Assembly (NCBI RefSeq): GCF_000239855.1
Contig: NZ_BADT01000108.1
Span: 1-64,000, forward strand
DNA length: 64,000 bases
From: Pseudoalteromonas sp. BSi20652
GTDB lineage: Bacteria; Pseudomonadota; Gammaproteobacteria; Enterobacterales; Alteromonadaceae
Direction: 5' to 3'
The stretch's first letter is position 1; each line of letters begins with the position of its first letter. Below, one piece after another: positions 1 to 9,755 of the stretch. A program made the position numbers and the translations under genes. The notes beneath the pieces are model-generated. The model searched no databases. It saw only the letters and a program-made list of their open reading frames with translations, and had not been told where the DNA came from.

Positions 1-28
1 TTTTTGTGTAAATTAACGTATATTTTTA

Positions 29-58
29 TTGATAAATTTATGACACCGGTGTCATAAT
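29..58 (+). promoter_or_regulatory. glk promoter with LacI-type operator
   Basis: A likely sigma-70 promoter has -35 TTGATA at 29-34 and -10 CATAAT at 53-58 with an 18-base spacer. The palindrome TGACACCGGTGTCA at 41-54 fills the spacer and touches the -10 box; with flanking bases the perfect palindrome covers 38-57. A CG-centred even palindrome is typical of LacI-family operators. The same sequence recurs before edd and pyk. Repression by the LacI-type protein encoded downstream is inferred. Confidence 0.75.
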
Positions 59-227
59 GTAAATGTTTTATCATTTTGTTGTCAAAACGTATTCGCTGTT
101 TATATATTTTATAGGCAGCATTTTTTACTGTTATAGCTACTTTGAGGTGATAGCTCAAAGTATAAATAACAATGGTATACCATTGTAAAATAATAAGCAC
201 GAGTCGCTTAACAAAAGAGATAATACT

Positions 228-1220
228 ATGAGCCCAAACGATTCTGTCCAATTTGATCCCATCTTAGTTGCTGATGTAGGCGGCACTAATGCCCGCTTTG
301 CTTTAATAACTGCTTTTAATGAACACACTAACCAATTTGTAATAGAGCACATTAATATATTCCCTAGTGCTAATTTTGGTTCACTTGAAAGTGCGCTTGA
401 GCAATATCTACAAACAGTCTTGCATATTACACCCAAACGCGCATGTTTAGCTGTTGCGGGCCCAATAAAAGCAGGGCAGGTACATTTAACCAATTTAGGT
501 TGGCATTTTAGTGTCAGTGAATTTAAAGCACACTTTAATTTACAGCAACTAGAAGTCATTAACGATTTTGCAGCCTTTGCATATGCGGCTCCTTACTTAG
601 ATCCTAAACAAAATGTTATTGTTAAATCAGGTCAAGCTGATAACAATGCAAACATTGGTGTTATAGGTCCGGGTACTGGTTTTGGTGCCGCGTGCTTAGT
701 TAGAACGTCGCAATCTACCGCAGTGTTGAGTTCAGAGGGGGGGCATATATCGCTTGCACCTGTTAACGAGCTTGATAGCTTATTATTAAATGAATTACGT
801 AAAGATCACCCCCATGTTTCTATTGAAACTGTATTTTCAGGCCCTGGCATAACGCATTTATACAAAGCGATGTCTGCGGTTAAGGGTGTGCCAGCTAAAA
901 ATTTAGATGCTGCGCAAATCAGTAGTCTAGCAAATAGCGGTGAATGTGCTGTGTGTGATGCAACGCTTAATCAATTTTGTGATTGGATTGGCAGTGTAGC
1001 TGGGGATTTAGCCGTTGTTTACGGTGCTTTAGGTGGCTTGTTTATTGGCGGTGGAATATTGCCTCGTATGCAGGCAAGACTTCTAGAGAGCCGTTTTGTT
1101 GAACGATTTTCGCAAAAGGGTATTATGTCGCAATACGCAGGGCAAATTCCTGTAACACTTGTAACACAAGATAATATCCCACTAATTGGTGCCGCAGCGT
1201 GTTTGCACAACAGCAAATAA
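228..1220 (+). CDS. glk: glucokinase
   Basis: Cytoplasmic ATP-dependent glucokinase of the Glk/ROK fold, making glucose 6-phosphate from free glucose. At 330 residues it is close to the E. coli enzyme (321). Visible motifs are the N-terminal phosphate-binding loop DVGGTNARF (residues 16-24), INDFAAFAYA near residue 111 with the catalytic Asp, GPGTGFGAA near 147, and the sugar-binding EGGH near 170. The ribosome site before the ATG is weak (AAAAGAGA). It is followed after about 35 bases by a LacI-type regulator gene in the same direction, probably one transcript. The operator-bearing promoter lies about 170 bases upstream, so the mRNA has a long leader. Confidence 0.95.
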   Translation: MSPNDSVQFDPILVADVGGTNARFALITAFNEHTNQFVIEHINIFPSANFGSLESALEQYLQTVLHITPKRACLAVAGPIKAGQVHLTNLGWHFSVSEFKAHFNLQQLEVINDFAAFAYAAPYLDPKQNVIVKSGQADNNANIGVIGPGTGFGAACLVRTSQSTAVLSSEGGHISLAPVNELDSLLLNELRKDHPHVSIETVFSGPGITHLYKAMSAVKGVPAKNLDAAQISSLANSGECAVCDATLNQFCDWIGSVAGDLAVVYGALGGLFIGGGILPRMQARLLESRFVERFSQKGIMSQYAGQIPVTLVTQDNIPLIGAAACLHNSK

Positions 1221-1256
1221 GGAGCTTTCCTTGTTCGCATTTGGAAAAATAGAGTG

Positions 1257-2270
1257 ATGAAAAAAGTAACAATAAACAGTGTGGCAAGCCATGCTGGTGT
1301 TTCTAAAAAAACCGTCTCACGCGTGTTAAATAACGAGCCTAATGTTAGTGCTGCAACCCGAGAAAAGGTGCTTGCGGTATTTAAAGAACTCGATTACACC
1401 CCAAATCCAATTGCACGAGGTCTTGCTCAAAATCGTAGCTTTATTATTGGGTGTCTTTACGATAACCCAAGTAAAAGCTACATTACTCGCGTGCAAACGG
1501 GCGCCTTAGAAGCATGCAAAGAAAATAACTATAATTTATTGATACATCCTTGTGAGTTTCGTGGTGAAGCCCTTATAAATAATATTGAGCAATTACTACA
1601 GACTTCTCGATTAGATGGCATTGTGTTAACACCTCCTTTTGGTGATTTTGCTGAGTTGGCCTCTTTTTTAAAATCTAAAAAAATACCTTACGCAAGAGTT
1701 GCATCGGCTTTACTTCAGGATGATTCAATTTCAGTACGTAGTAACGACGAGCAAGGTGCATTTGAAATTACCGAGCATTTAATTAGTCTTGGGCATACAT
1801 CAATAGCGTTTATTAAAGGGCACCCCGATCACAGTGCCACGCAACAACGCTTTAAAGGTTACAGGCGTTCACTTGCAAGCCATGGAATAGAGTTTGATGA
1901 GCGCTTAGTAGAGGAGGGTAACTTTAGTTATCACTCAGGTGTAGATAGTGCACGCAGTATTTTAGATTTGTGCCCTAGGCCAACAGCTGTATTTGCATCA
2001 AACGATTACATGGCGGCAGCGGTATTAAAATTAGCTACCCAGCGCCAATTAAAAGTGCCTGATGACATTTCAATCGCGGGCTTTGATAATGCACCCATTG
2101 CACGTCATATTTGGCCTGGTTTAACGACGATTGCACAGCCCGTTGAAGAGATGACTAAACAAGCCGTAACTCAACTTATTTCACACATAGCTCAACCACA
2201 AGAACAGCCGTATCAGGTAACGCTTGAGTCACGCTTGATTACACGCGAGTCTACCTCTGCGATAAAATAG
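1257..2270 (+). CDS. LacI-family regulator, probable repressor of glucose/Entner-Doudoroff genes
   Basis: A LacI/GalR-family regulator of 337 residues. The N-terminal helix-turn-helix contains the family signature VASHAGVSKKTVSRVLN and a hinge ending in NPIARGLA. The periplasmic-binding-protein-like effector domain follows (GCLYDNP, DGIVLTPP, AVFASNDYMAA, ISIAGFDNAPIA). An in-frame GTG lies directly before the ATG at 1257; I prefer the ATG. It is adjacent to glk and followed by edd-eda-gap. Because the palindrome TGACACCGGTGTCA occurs at glk, edd and pyk, this protein is inferred to bind it. The effector is unknown; glucose, glucose 6-phosphate or KDPG are reasonable guesses. Confidence 0.88.
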   Translation: MKKVTINSVASHAGVSKKTVSRVLNNEPNVSAATREKVLAVFKELDYTPNPIARGLAQNRSFIIGCLYDNPSKSYITRVQTGALEACKENNYNLLIHPCEFRGEALINNIEQLLQTSRLDGIVLTPPFGDFAELASFLKSKKIPYARVASALLQDDSISVRSNDEQGAFEITEHLISLGHTSIAFIKGHPDHSATQQRFKGYRRSLASHGIEFDERLVEEGNFSYHSGVDSARSILDLCPRPTAVFASNDYMAAAVLKLATQRQLKVPDDISIAGFDNAPIARHIWPGLTTIAQPVEEMTKQAVTQLISHIAQPQEQPYQVTLESRLITRESTSAIK

Positions 2271-2293
2271 TGAGTTAAAAACATTTTCACAGT

Positions 2294-2331
2294 AGCCCGA
2301 ATATGAGTGACGCTTATTTGGGCTTTTTTTT
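2294..2331 (+). terminator. Rho-independent terminator after glk-lacI
   Basis: The stem AGCCCGAATA (2294-2303) pairs with TATTTGGGCT (2315-2324), with one G-U pair, and runs into eight Ts. It separates glk-lacI from the edd operon. Confidence 0.9.
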
Positions 2332-2606
2332 GCTCTTAACTTGCTAAAATATACTTTGTGCCTAAAAATCAATTAGGTCATTATTCGGTCATGTTAAAAT
2401 ATTAAACTATTTTTGTTACCCGGGGTTGACACCGGTGTCATTGCTATGCGTTAATACAGTGACACCGGTGTCAGGGCTGTTGTGAGAGGCTCCCTGGTAG
2501 CGTACCTTTGAACGGGTAAATCAAAGATGCTCAGTACAGTTATTTACGTGGAGTCTGTAGTTGCTACTGAGCCTTTATCCTCTAACTAATAGAGATGAGT
2601 TAAATT
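2332..2606 (+). promoter_or_regulatory. edd promoter region with two tandem operators
   Basis: This stretch has no gene. It holds two perfect copies of TGACACCGGTGTCA at 2427-2440 and 2460-2473, whose starts are 33 bases apart (about three helical turns, same DNA face). A -35 box TTGACA (2426-2431) overlaps the first copy. A weak -10 (GTTAAT, 2450-2455) lies between them, putting the second copy near the transcription start. In the mRNA leader, GCTCAGTA (2529-2536) can pair with TACTGAGC (2565-2572), a hairpin about 35 bases before the edd start. Cooperative repression across both operators is inferred. Confidence 0.75.
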
Positions 2607-4458
2607 ATGTTACATCCTCGTATTCAAGAAGTTACCCAGCGCGTTATCGAACGCAGCAAAAATACCCGTCAAGATTATTTAGAACGTATTTCGCACGCAA
2701 AAAAACAAACAAGAGTTCGTGCCGGCTTAGGTTGCGGAAATATAGCCCATGTTATGGCTGCATGTAGCAGTGATGACAAAGCGCGCTTAAAGGCTGATGA
2801 GCAGCCAAATCTTGCTATTATCAACTCATATAACGATATGCTATCGGCTCATGTGCCATACAAAGATTACCCAGATTTAATTAAAGACATTGCAACAAAA
2901 TTCGATGCTACAGCTCAAGTTGCCGGTGGCGTTCCTGCAATGTGTGATGGTGTTACGCAAGGGCGTGACGGCATGGAACTTTCGCTTTTTTCTCGTGATG
3001 TAATTGCTATGTCTACAGCAATTTCTCTTTCGCACGATGTGTTTGATGGTCGTTTTTTGTTTAGGCGTTTGTGACAAAATCGTCCCGGGTTTATTAATTG
3101 GTGCATTGTCGTTTGGTCATTTACCTGTGTTCTTTTTGCCAGCAGGTCCAATGCAGTCAGGTATTCCTAATAAAGAAAAAGCACGTATTCGTCAAAAATT
3201 TGCACAAGGTCTAGTAAGTCGCGAAGACTTATTAGAGGCTGAAAGCGCGTCTTACCACAGCGCAGGTACTTGTACGTTCTACGGTACTGCAAACTCAAAC
3301 CAAATGTTAATGGAAATAATGGGCTTACACCTTCCAGGTAGTTCGTTTATTAATCCTTACACTGAGCTTCGCGATGGTCTTACAGGTAATGCTGTAGAAA
3401 CAATGCTTAAGCAGCTTACAGATGACAAAGAAAGCCCGTGTTTAGCTGATGTGATCAGTGAAAAAACGATTATAAATGGTTTAGTGGGCCTGCTTTCTAC
3501 AGGTGGCTCTACTAACCATGCCATTCATATTGTTGCGATAGCAAAAGCGGCGGGCATTCAGGTTACGTGGAAAGATATGTCTGATTTATCAGAAGTTGTA
3601 CCACTTCTTACACGTATTTACCCTAACGGCTCAGCTGATGTAAACCACTTTCAAGCAGCTGGCGGTATGGGTTTCTTAATGCGAGAGCTAGCAAGCGCTG
3701 GTTACTTACATACAGACGTTAAAACAATGCTTGGCGATGGTTTAGCACCATACATGACAGAGCCTCGTTTGGATAAAGACGATAGCCTGATCATAAGCAA
3801 CTCAACTGGCCCAACTAAAGTTAAATGGGTAGATTGCCCAGCAAACTCACACGATGAAGAAGTACTTCGCCCAGTGAGTAACCCTTTTAGTAAGCAAGGT
3901 GGTCTGCAACTTCTAACGGGTAACTTAGGTAAAGCCGTTATTAAAGTGTCAGCTGTTGCTATTGAACATCAGGTTGTTACTGCTCCTGCAAAAGTATTTA
4001 GCTCACAAAGTGCTCTGCAAGATGCATACACGCGTGGCGAATTAAACCAAGACTTTATTGCCGTGCTAAAAGAGCAAGGCCCTAAAGCGAAAGGTATGCC
4101 AGAGCTCCATAAATTAACGCCAGTAATGGCAACGCTTCAAGATGAAGGCTTTAAAGTAGCCATTGTTACTGACGGTCGTATGTCGGGTGCATCAGGTAAA
4201 GTACCAGCTGCTATTCACTTAGCACCAGAGGCAGTAGAAGGCGGCATTATTGCTAAAATCCGAGAAGGTGATTTAGTGACACTTGATGCGCCAAACGGAA
4301 TATTAAAAGTACACGTTAGCGACGAAGAACTTGCTAAACGTGAAGCAGAACTTAGCCTGCCAAGTGCAACATTTGGTACAGGTCGCGAATTATTTACTGG
4401 ATTTAGAAATATCGTAAGCAGTGCCGATTTAGGCGCGAGTGCTTTTGGACTTGAATAA
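2607..4458 (+). pseudogene. edd: 6-phosphogluconate dehydratase, frameshifted as read
   Basis: Edd converts 6-phosphogluconate to KDPG, the first committed Entner-Doudoroff step, using a 4Fe-4S cluster. The first 468 bases encode the N-terminal part (NSYNDMLSAH, GGVPAMCDGVTQG) and end at a stop at 3072-3074. The rest continues one frame over from about 3060 ([46 protein letters not shown]). One extra base in the run at 3053-3062 (TTTTTTGTTT) explains the break, which falls exactly at the CDKIVPG signature. Removing it restores a protein of about 616 residues, close to E. coli Edd (about 600), with no other lesion. Eda and gap downstream are intact, so a sequencing error or very recent mutation is more likely than old decay. 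Confidence 0.88.
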
Positions 4459-4491
4459 ATATTAGCCATTCTGGGTAATGAGGAACAAGTA

Positions 4492-5112
4492 ATGAGTATT
4501 GAAAAAATCTTAGCATCGGCACCCGTAGTGCCAGTGGTTGTAATCGAAAAATTAGAAGATGCAGCACCACTTGCAAGAGCGTTATATAACGGTGGCTTAA
4601 AAGCCTTAGAAATAACACTACGTACACCTATTGCTGCAGAAGCTGTAAAGCTGATGAAAGCAGAAGTACCTGAAGCCTATGTAGGTACTGGTACGGTAGT
4701 AGATAAAGCAAGTTTTGATCTTTCGGTTGCCGCAGGTGCAGATTTTATGGTGAGTCCAGGTGTGAGCGATGAGCTTATTGCTTTGGCTAAAACATCAGAC
4801 ATACCATTTTTACCAGGCGCCGCAACTGCAAGTGAAGTTATGCAACTCGCGTCGCATGGTTTTAAGTATTTAAAATTCTTCCCAGCAGAAGCTGCAGGCG
4901 GAACAGCTATGCTTAAATCAATCGGTGGCCCATTACCACATATTACTTTTTGCCCAACTGGCGGCATTAGCCTAGCAACTGCACCTAATTATTTAGCGCT
5001 TAACAACGTTATTTGTGTGGGTGGTACGTGGATGCTAGATAAACAACTAATTGAAAATAAAGACTGGCAAGCAATTGAAGCGCTTGCTCGCCAAGCAAGT
5101 GAACTTAAATAG
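4492..5112 (+). CDS. eda: KDPG/KHG aldolase
   Basis: Cytoplasmic class I aldolase of 206 residues, the usual length. It cleaves 2-keto-3-deoxy-6-phosphogluconate to pyruvate and glyceraldehyde 3-phosphate. Family motifs are ALEITLRTP with the catalytic Glu (near residue 43), VGTGTV, the Schiff-base Lys in GFKYLKFFPAEAAGG (near residue 126), and the phosphate-binding CPTGGI. The ATG is preceded by GAGGAAC. It lies 33 bases after edd and 9 bases before gap, so edd-eda-gap reads as one operon; the product of Eda is the substrate of Gap. Confidence 0.96.
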   Translation: MSIEKILASAPVVPVVVIEKLEDAAPLARALYNGGLKALEITLRTPIAAEAVKLMKAEVPEAYVGTGTVVDKASFDLSVAAGADFMVSPGVSDELIALAKTSDIPFLPGAATASEVMQLASHGFKYLKFFPAEAAGGTAMLKSIGGPLPHITFCPTGGISLATAPNYLALNNVICVGGTWMLDKQLIENKDWQAIEALARQASELK

Positions 5113-5121
5113 GAGTCTAAA

Positions 5122-6126
5122 ATGATTAATGTAGCAATTAACGGTTACGGCCGTATCGGTAGAAATGTTTTACGTGCACTGTATGAGTCAGCTCAGAACA
5201 GCGAAATTAAAATTGTAGCAATTAACGATTTAGCACCAGCTAACGTTAATGCACATTTAACGCAGTATGACTCAGTTCATGGTCAATTTTCTAAAAAAGT
5301 AACACTTGAAAACAACACGATGCTAATTGGCGATGACGTAATTACGTTAACGCAAGAACGCGACCCTGCAAATTTACCGTGGAAAGCACTAAATGTAGAT
5401 ATCGTTTTAGAGTGTACTGGTTTTTTCACTAAACGTGATGACGCTGCTAAGCACATAACTGCAGGCGCTAAAAAAGTAATCGTTTCTGCTCCAGGTAAAG
5501 ATATGGATGCAACAGTGGTTCATGGTGTAAACAGCGATGTAATTAACGCTGATAGCCAAATCATCTCAAATGCATCGTGTACTACTAACTGTTTAGCACC
5601 ACTTGCAAAAGCAATTAACGACACCGTAGGTATTGAAAAGGGGAGTATGACAACGATTCATTCTTATACGAATGATCAAAACCTATCTGACGTATACCAC
5701 CCAGATCTATACCGTGCTCGTAGTGCAACTCAATCTATGATCCCAACTAAAACTGGTGCTGCGGCAGCTGTTGGTTTAGTATTACCAGAACTTGCTGGTA
5801 AATTAGACGGTATGTCGGTACGTGTACCAACAATCAACGTATCTTTAGTTGATTTTACGTTTATTACTAAGCGCGATACGACTGCAGAAGAAATCAATGC
5901 AATCATGAAAGAAGCGTCAACGGGTTCAATGAAAGATATTTTACAATACAACGAGCTTCCGCTTGTTTCTATCGACTTTAACCATAACCCAGCGTCATCT
6001 ATCTTTGATGCAACGCAAACTAAAGCCGATGGTAATCTAGTTAAAGTAATGGCTTGGTACGACAACGAATGGGGTTTCTCAAACCGCATGCTAGACCAAG
6101 TTAAAGCACTAGGTCAGTACTTATAA
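5122..6126 (+). CDS. gap: glyceraldehyde-3-phosphate dehydrogenase, type I
   Basis: Phosphorylating NAD-dependent GAPDH of 334 residues. The Rossmann motif [14 protein letters not shown] is at the N terminus, and the catalytic Cys sits in [12 protein letters not shown] (near residue 155). Further family features are the HSYTNDQ segment and the C-terminal [12 protein letters not shown] strong AGGAG precedes the ATG. As last gene of the edd-eda-gap operon it takes the triose phosphate from KDPG cleavage into lower glycolysis. Genomes of this group often carry a second gap, so this may be the copy dedicated to sugar catabolism; that is an inference. Confidence 0.96.
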   Translation: MINVAINGYGRIGRNVLRALYESAQNSEIKIVAINDLAPANVNAHLTQYDSVHGQFSKKVTLENNTMLIGDDVITLTQERDPANLPWKALNVDIVLECTGFFTKRDDAAKHITAGAKKVIVSAPGKDMDATVVHGVNSDVINADSQIISNASCTTNCLAPLAKAINDTVGIEKGSMTTIHSYTNDQNLSDVYHPDLYRARSATQSMIPTKTGAAAAVGLVLPELAGKLDGMSVRVPTINVSLVDFTFITKRDTTAEEINAIMKEASTGSMKDILQYNELPLVSIDFNHNPASSIFDATQTKADGNLVKVMAWYDNEWGFSNRMLDQVKALGQYL

Positions 6127-6158
6127 TTGACCTTGTAAAAGTTTAGCTTTATCCAACC

Positions 6159-6183
6159 AAGCCACGCATTGCGTGGCTTTTTT
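6159..6183 (+). terminator. terminator of the edd-eda-gap operon
   Basis: AAGCCACGC (6159-6167) pairs perfectly with GCGTGGCTT (6171-6179) across a 3-base loop, followed by a run of Ts to 6183. Confidence 0.93.
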
Positions 6184-6331
6184 GCGTTTGGTTTATCTGT
6201 ATATTTGCAACTCAGACTATGGAGGGAACTATTTGTATTTTTTATACCCTAAATTTTGTTAATATGTGGGTGTGTAAATCAATGGAATTTCGTTGTATTT
6301 AATCAACTCAACGAAGCAAGGAATAATAAAA

Positions 6332-7456
6332 ATGATCAGAGCTTTATCACGAAAGGTATTTCGCACAAACCATCTTCAGATAGGTGAGGGCAACATAAGT
6401 GGCTACATAGCCTGTTTTTTAGCAATACTGAGTTGTTTAGGCGTATTAGCGTTTCACTTTCCCGAATACTTAACCACACCAGAACTGAGAAAAAGCTACA
6501 GCGTCGACTTTTTACGTCAGCTTATGTTTGCCGCATTATTGGTCTCGGGCAGTTTAGGGCTACTTAACTTTGTACGTAATACCAATAAGCGTTTAGGGGC
6601 TACAGCGTGGTTTTTTATTTTACTCGCTATTATGTTTGGCGGACCCAACGTTAAGGTAAACGAGTTTGCCAGCGACACACCTTACATAGGGCTCGATTGG
6701 TTTATTTTAGACTTGCTCGGCTCAACACTCATATTTATTGTTATTGAAAAGCTGCTACCCCATCGGAAAGATCAAAAAATATTGCGTAGTGAGTGGCGAG
6801 GCGATTTAAACCACTTTTTCGTAAATCATTTAATTATTGGTTTTGTATTACTTGTTACTAACCATTTTGTACATTATGGCTTTGGCTGGGCTGTATCATC
6901 TACAGTACAAGGTTATATAGAGCAAACACCCTTTGTAGTGCAGTTGTTTTTAATAATACTTGTGGCCGATTTAATGCAGTATTGGGTGCATCGTGCTTAT
7001 CACGAAATCCCTTTATTATGGCGCTTTCATGGCGTACATCACAGTGCTAAAGAAATGGATTGGTTAGCGGGCTCTCGCCAACATATACTTGAAATACTTG
7101 TAACGCGCAGCTTAGTGCTCACACCCATATTTGTACTTGGGTTTTCACAGCAAATAATTAGTTTATACGTAATAATTGTGGGTTTACAGGCTGTGTTTAA
7201 CCATGCAAATGTACGTGTTAAATTTGGTTGGCTAAAATATTTTATGGTTACACCACAGTTTCACCATTGGCATCATGCGTCAGATAAAGCCGCGATTGAC
7301 CGCAATTACGCTGCGCATTTTTCGTTTTTAGATTATGCGTTTGGTACTGCTGTTAAAGGCCAAAAAGAGTGGCCAGAAGCGTATGGCGTAGTCGGGGATT
7401 ACATGCCGGTAGGTATGCTTAAACAACAGGTTTACCCGTTTAAGCGCACTAAATAA
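6332..7456 (+). CDS. sterol desaturase / fatty acid hydroxylase family membrane protein
   Basis: An integral membrane di-iron oxygenase of the fatty-acid-hydroxylase superfamily, 374 residues from the ATG at 6332, which has AGGAA just upstream. An in-frame TTG at 6293 lacks a good ribosome site. Several hydrophobic segments fill the first half. The eight-His metal signature is clear: HRAYH, HGVHHS and QFHHWHHA, plus an isolated His-Ala-Asn between them. The substrate cannot be read; relatives include alkylglycerol monooxygenase-like and sterol desaturase-like proteins. It stands alone between the gap terminator and a convergent gene. Confidence 0.85.
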   Translation: MIRALSRKVFRTNHLQIGEGNISGYIACFLAILSCLGVLAFHFPEYLTTPELRKSYSVDFLRQLMFAALLVSGSLGLLNFVRNTNKRLGATAWFFILLAIMFGGPNVKVNEFASDTPYIGLDWFILDLLGSTLIFIVIEKLLPHRKDQKILRSEWRGDLNHFFVNHLIIGFVLLVTNHFVHYGFGWAVSSTVQGYIEQTPFVVQLFLIILVADLMQYWVHRAYHEIPLLWRFHGVHHSAKEMDWLAGSRQHILEILVTRSLVLTPIFVLGFSQQIISLYVIIVGLQAVFNHANVRVKFGWLKYFMVTPQFHHWHHASDKAAIDRNYAAHFSFLDYAFGTAVKGQKEWPEAYGVVGDYMPVGMLKQQVYPFKRTK

Positions 7457-7535
7457 GTTCGGGAAATCCGAATAAACATAAATTAAAAGCGAGCAAGGTG
7501 TTACATTTTTCTCGCTTATATTATTAATATTAAAC

Positions 7536-8822
7536 TTATTTTAGCTCTGCTAATAACTTAGTAAATGTAGGCCTTTTATTTAATACAGGTTGCATAGCAA
7601 ATTTTGCCATATCGGACATTTTAACAAAGAGCTCACTTTGTCTATCATCACCGGTTACCGTGCCTAATAAGTCTTCAATTAAACAGCCCAAAGCTCTTAC
7701 TTCTATCAACTCTAGTTGCTTTTGTTGATACTCACTTAGCATCGTTAAATTAGTTGCAGCACCAAAATCACCAAATAATACATCAGCATCTTTGTTTATC
7801 ATGGTGTTATGCGCATAAATGTCGCCATGGCTTACTTTACGAACATGCAAGTGATGTAAGGTACTTACCATTTGCTGTGCAATTTTTAAAATAGCCTGAG
7901 TTGAGTAATGGCAATCATCATTAAAGGTATCACGCGTACAGGTTTCAAGGCTTGGAGGCAGGCCTAAATTAGCAAAGCTTTCATCTATTAGCTCCATTAC
8001 TAAACCTAGCTGATCACTTTGCTCAATGTAGGCAAGTACCTTAATTAAATTAGCGTGATCGCCTGCTTGTAAGCAGCAATTTACTTCATCAAGCGGGTAG
8101 CCGTCGCTGGTAATTGCACCTTTAAATAATTTAATCGCTACAGCACTTTCAACAGCTTGCGCTAAATGAATAACGCCCGATGCACCTTGACCAATAACAT
8201 GACTAAGCGTGTAATCGTCAAGAGGTTTATTTTCTAAGCTGCATTTTGTAAGGCACTGGGCTTTATTAAAATCGTTACCGGCAAACGCAAGCCAAGCAAG
8301 TTTAGGCAATTCAAACAGCCAGTCGTCTACGTGTGTTAAGTTATTAGCAGAGAGCCTAACAAGCTCAAGGCTTTTACACTGCGCCATACTACTTGGCAGT
8401 TGCTTAAGTTGATTGCCCGCAAGCGCGAGCTTTTTAAGCTGGGTGTAATTACCAAAGTCTTCAGGTAATTCACTTAACGTATTATCGGTGAGTATGAGCC
8501 ACTCAATATTTTTTGGCAGGCTGTTTAAGGCAAATTCAGAAATTTGGTTACCTTTAAATGCAACCATAATTAAAGTAGGGCATTTAGCCAGCACAGCAGG
8601 AATATGCTTAAACTGATTAAATGATAAAAATACACGCTTAAGGTGTGTTAAGCAGGCAAATTCATCAGGTAGTGTTGATAAGTTATTATTTGATAAATCG
8701 AGTACTTCAAGCGTGTCTGCTAAGCTAAAAATCTCTTCCGGAAATGTGGTTAGCTCTTCTACTAATTGCAGGCGAGTAGCTCCAACAAGTTTGCCACTTT
8801 TAAGCTCTGTAAGATTATTCAT
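7536..8822 (-). CDS. leucine-rich-repeat protein kinase
   Basis: A 428-residue two-domain protein without signal peptide, so probably cytoplasmic. Residues about 20-190 are leucine-rich repeats of about 23 residues (LEVLDLSNNNLSTLPDEF, LKKLALAGNQLKQLPSSM and similar). Residues about 205-428 are a eukaryotic-like protein kinase: glycine loop GQGASGVIHLA, Lys in VAIKLF, catalytic loop HGDIYAHN (HGD replaces HRD) and metal-binding FGDFGA. The main catalytic residues are present, so it may be active. The repeats in front of the kinase suggest ligand- or partner-controlled signalling. The target is unknown and no phosphatase gene lies beside it. Confidence 0.88.
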   Translation of the reverse strand: MNNLTELKSGKLVGATRLQLVEELTTFPEEIFSLADTLEVLDLSNNNLSTLPDEFACLTHLKRVFLSFNQFKHIPAVLAKCPTLIMVAFKGNQISEFALNSLPKNIEWLILTDNTLSELPEDFGNYTQLKKLALAGNQLKQLPSSMAQCKSLELVRLSANNLTHVDDWLFELPKLAWLAFAGNDFNKAQCLTKCSLENKPLDDYTLSHVIGQGASGVIHLAQAVESAVAIKLFKGAITSDGYPLDEVNCCLQAGDHANLIKVLAYIEQSDQLGLVMELIDESFANLGLPPSLETCTRDTFNDDCHYSTQAILKIAQQMVSTLHHLHVRKVSHGDIYAHNTMINKDADVLFGDFGAATNLTMLSEYQQKQLELIEVRALGCLIEDLLGTVTGDDRQSELFVKMSDMAKFAMQPVLNKRPTFTKLLAELK

Positions 8823-8846
8823 ATATTTATACCACGTTCTAAAAAT

Positions 8847-8872
8847 GAAAAAGCCAACATAGCTGTTGGCTT
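8847..8872 (-). terminator. terminator downstream of the YebC/YeeN-like gene
   Basis: AAGCCAAC (8851-8858) pairs with GTTGGCTT (8865-8872). Read on the minus strand it is followed by a short T run. It lies between the YebC-like gene and the kinase gene, so they are probably separate transcripts. Confidence 0.75.
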
Positions 8873-8901
8873 AAAGTCGTTCTAACTTAGTAAATCAGGT
8901 T

Positions 8902-9615
8902 TTAGAATTGCGCGTTATGGTAAACGTTTTGTACGTCGTCGCAATCTTCTAACATCATTAAAAAGCGTTCCATAACTTCAACGTCTTCGCCTTCAATCGG
9001 CGTTTCAATTTGTGGCACAAAGCTAATTAGGTCTTCGTCAAATTCTGTCACGCCCATTTCTTCAAGCGCTGTACGTGTGTTGTTGTACTCTGTGTGAGGA
9101 GCAAAAACAGTAACTTTACCGTCATCTACTTCTACGTCAGTTACATCAACATCAGCCATCATTAATGCTTCAAGTACTGCTTCGTCGTCATCACCGTCAA
9201 ATACAAAAATAGCAAGGTGATCAAATAAATGTGAAACAGAGTTTTGAGCGCCAATTTTAGCATTTGCTTTGGTAAAACAAACACGTACATCAGCAAAGGT
9301 ACGCTTGTTGTTGTCTGTTAAACAGTCAACAATAATCATACAGTTACCAGGGCCGTAACCTTCGTAACGTGTTGCTGCGTAGTCTTCACCGCCGCCGCCT
9401 TTTGCTTTGTCGATTGCGCGGTCAATAACGTGTGCTGGTACTTGGTCTTTTTTAGCGCGTTCAATCAAACGACGTAATGATAAGTTACCATCTGGATCTA
9501 CACCGCCGTTTTTAGCACAAATATAAATTTCTTTGCCGTACTTAGAATAAACTTTAGTTTTAGCACCCGCAGTCTTAGCCATTGAATCTTTTTTGTTTTG
9601 GTAAGCTCTTCCCAT
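8902..9615 (-). CDS. YebC/PmpR family protein, YeeN subtype
   Basis: A 237-residue member of the YebC/PmpR/TACO1 family. The start [18 protein letters not shown] with [15 protein letters not shown] resembles E. coli YeeN more than YebC. Other family segments are [35 protein letters not shown], and the acidic C terminus ending [11 protein letters not shown]. The family was first described as DNA-binding regulators; more recent work implicates it in translation of difficult sequences. Which applies here is not visible. It has its own terminator and stands alone. Confidence 0.9.
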   Translation of the reverse strand: MGRAYQNKKDSMAKTAGAKTKVYSKYGKEIYICAKNGGVDPDGNLSLRRLIERAKKDQVPAHVIDRAIDKAKGGGGEDYAATRYEGYGPGNCMIIVDCLTDNNKRTFADVRVCFTKANAKIGAQNSVSHLFDHLAIFVFDGDDDEAVLEALMMADVDVTDVEVDDGKVTVFAPHTEYNNTRTALEEMGVTEFDEDLISFVPQIETPIEGEDVEVMERFLMMLEDCDDVQNVYHNAQF

Positions 9616-9755
9616 CTGCGTTTCGCCTTAATATATGTAAATAATAGAATAAAATTATAATGAGTATTCTAAAGGTAAATGCATTCAAGGGCTAGTAAGT
9701 ATTAAAGTAGATTAAAGCTATGACGTTTAAAAGCATCTAAGCTTAAATTTTATTT

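Noticed and set aside
155-559. Open frame on the minus strand over the glk start
   Set aside because: It is antisense to glk, has no ribosome site or family resemblance, and glk is clear in the other direction.
2561-2767. Short plus-strand frame before and over the edd start
   Set aside because: Overlaps the true edd start in another frame; its product has no family features.
3040-3075. Programmed ribosomal frameshift in edd
   Set aside because: Edd is not known to need one. A shift to the +1 frame at a T run without stimulatory structure is less likely than a one-base insertion or an error.
5730-6089. Long minus-strand frame within gap
   Set aside because: Codon mirror of a highly expressed gene; no recognisable product.
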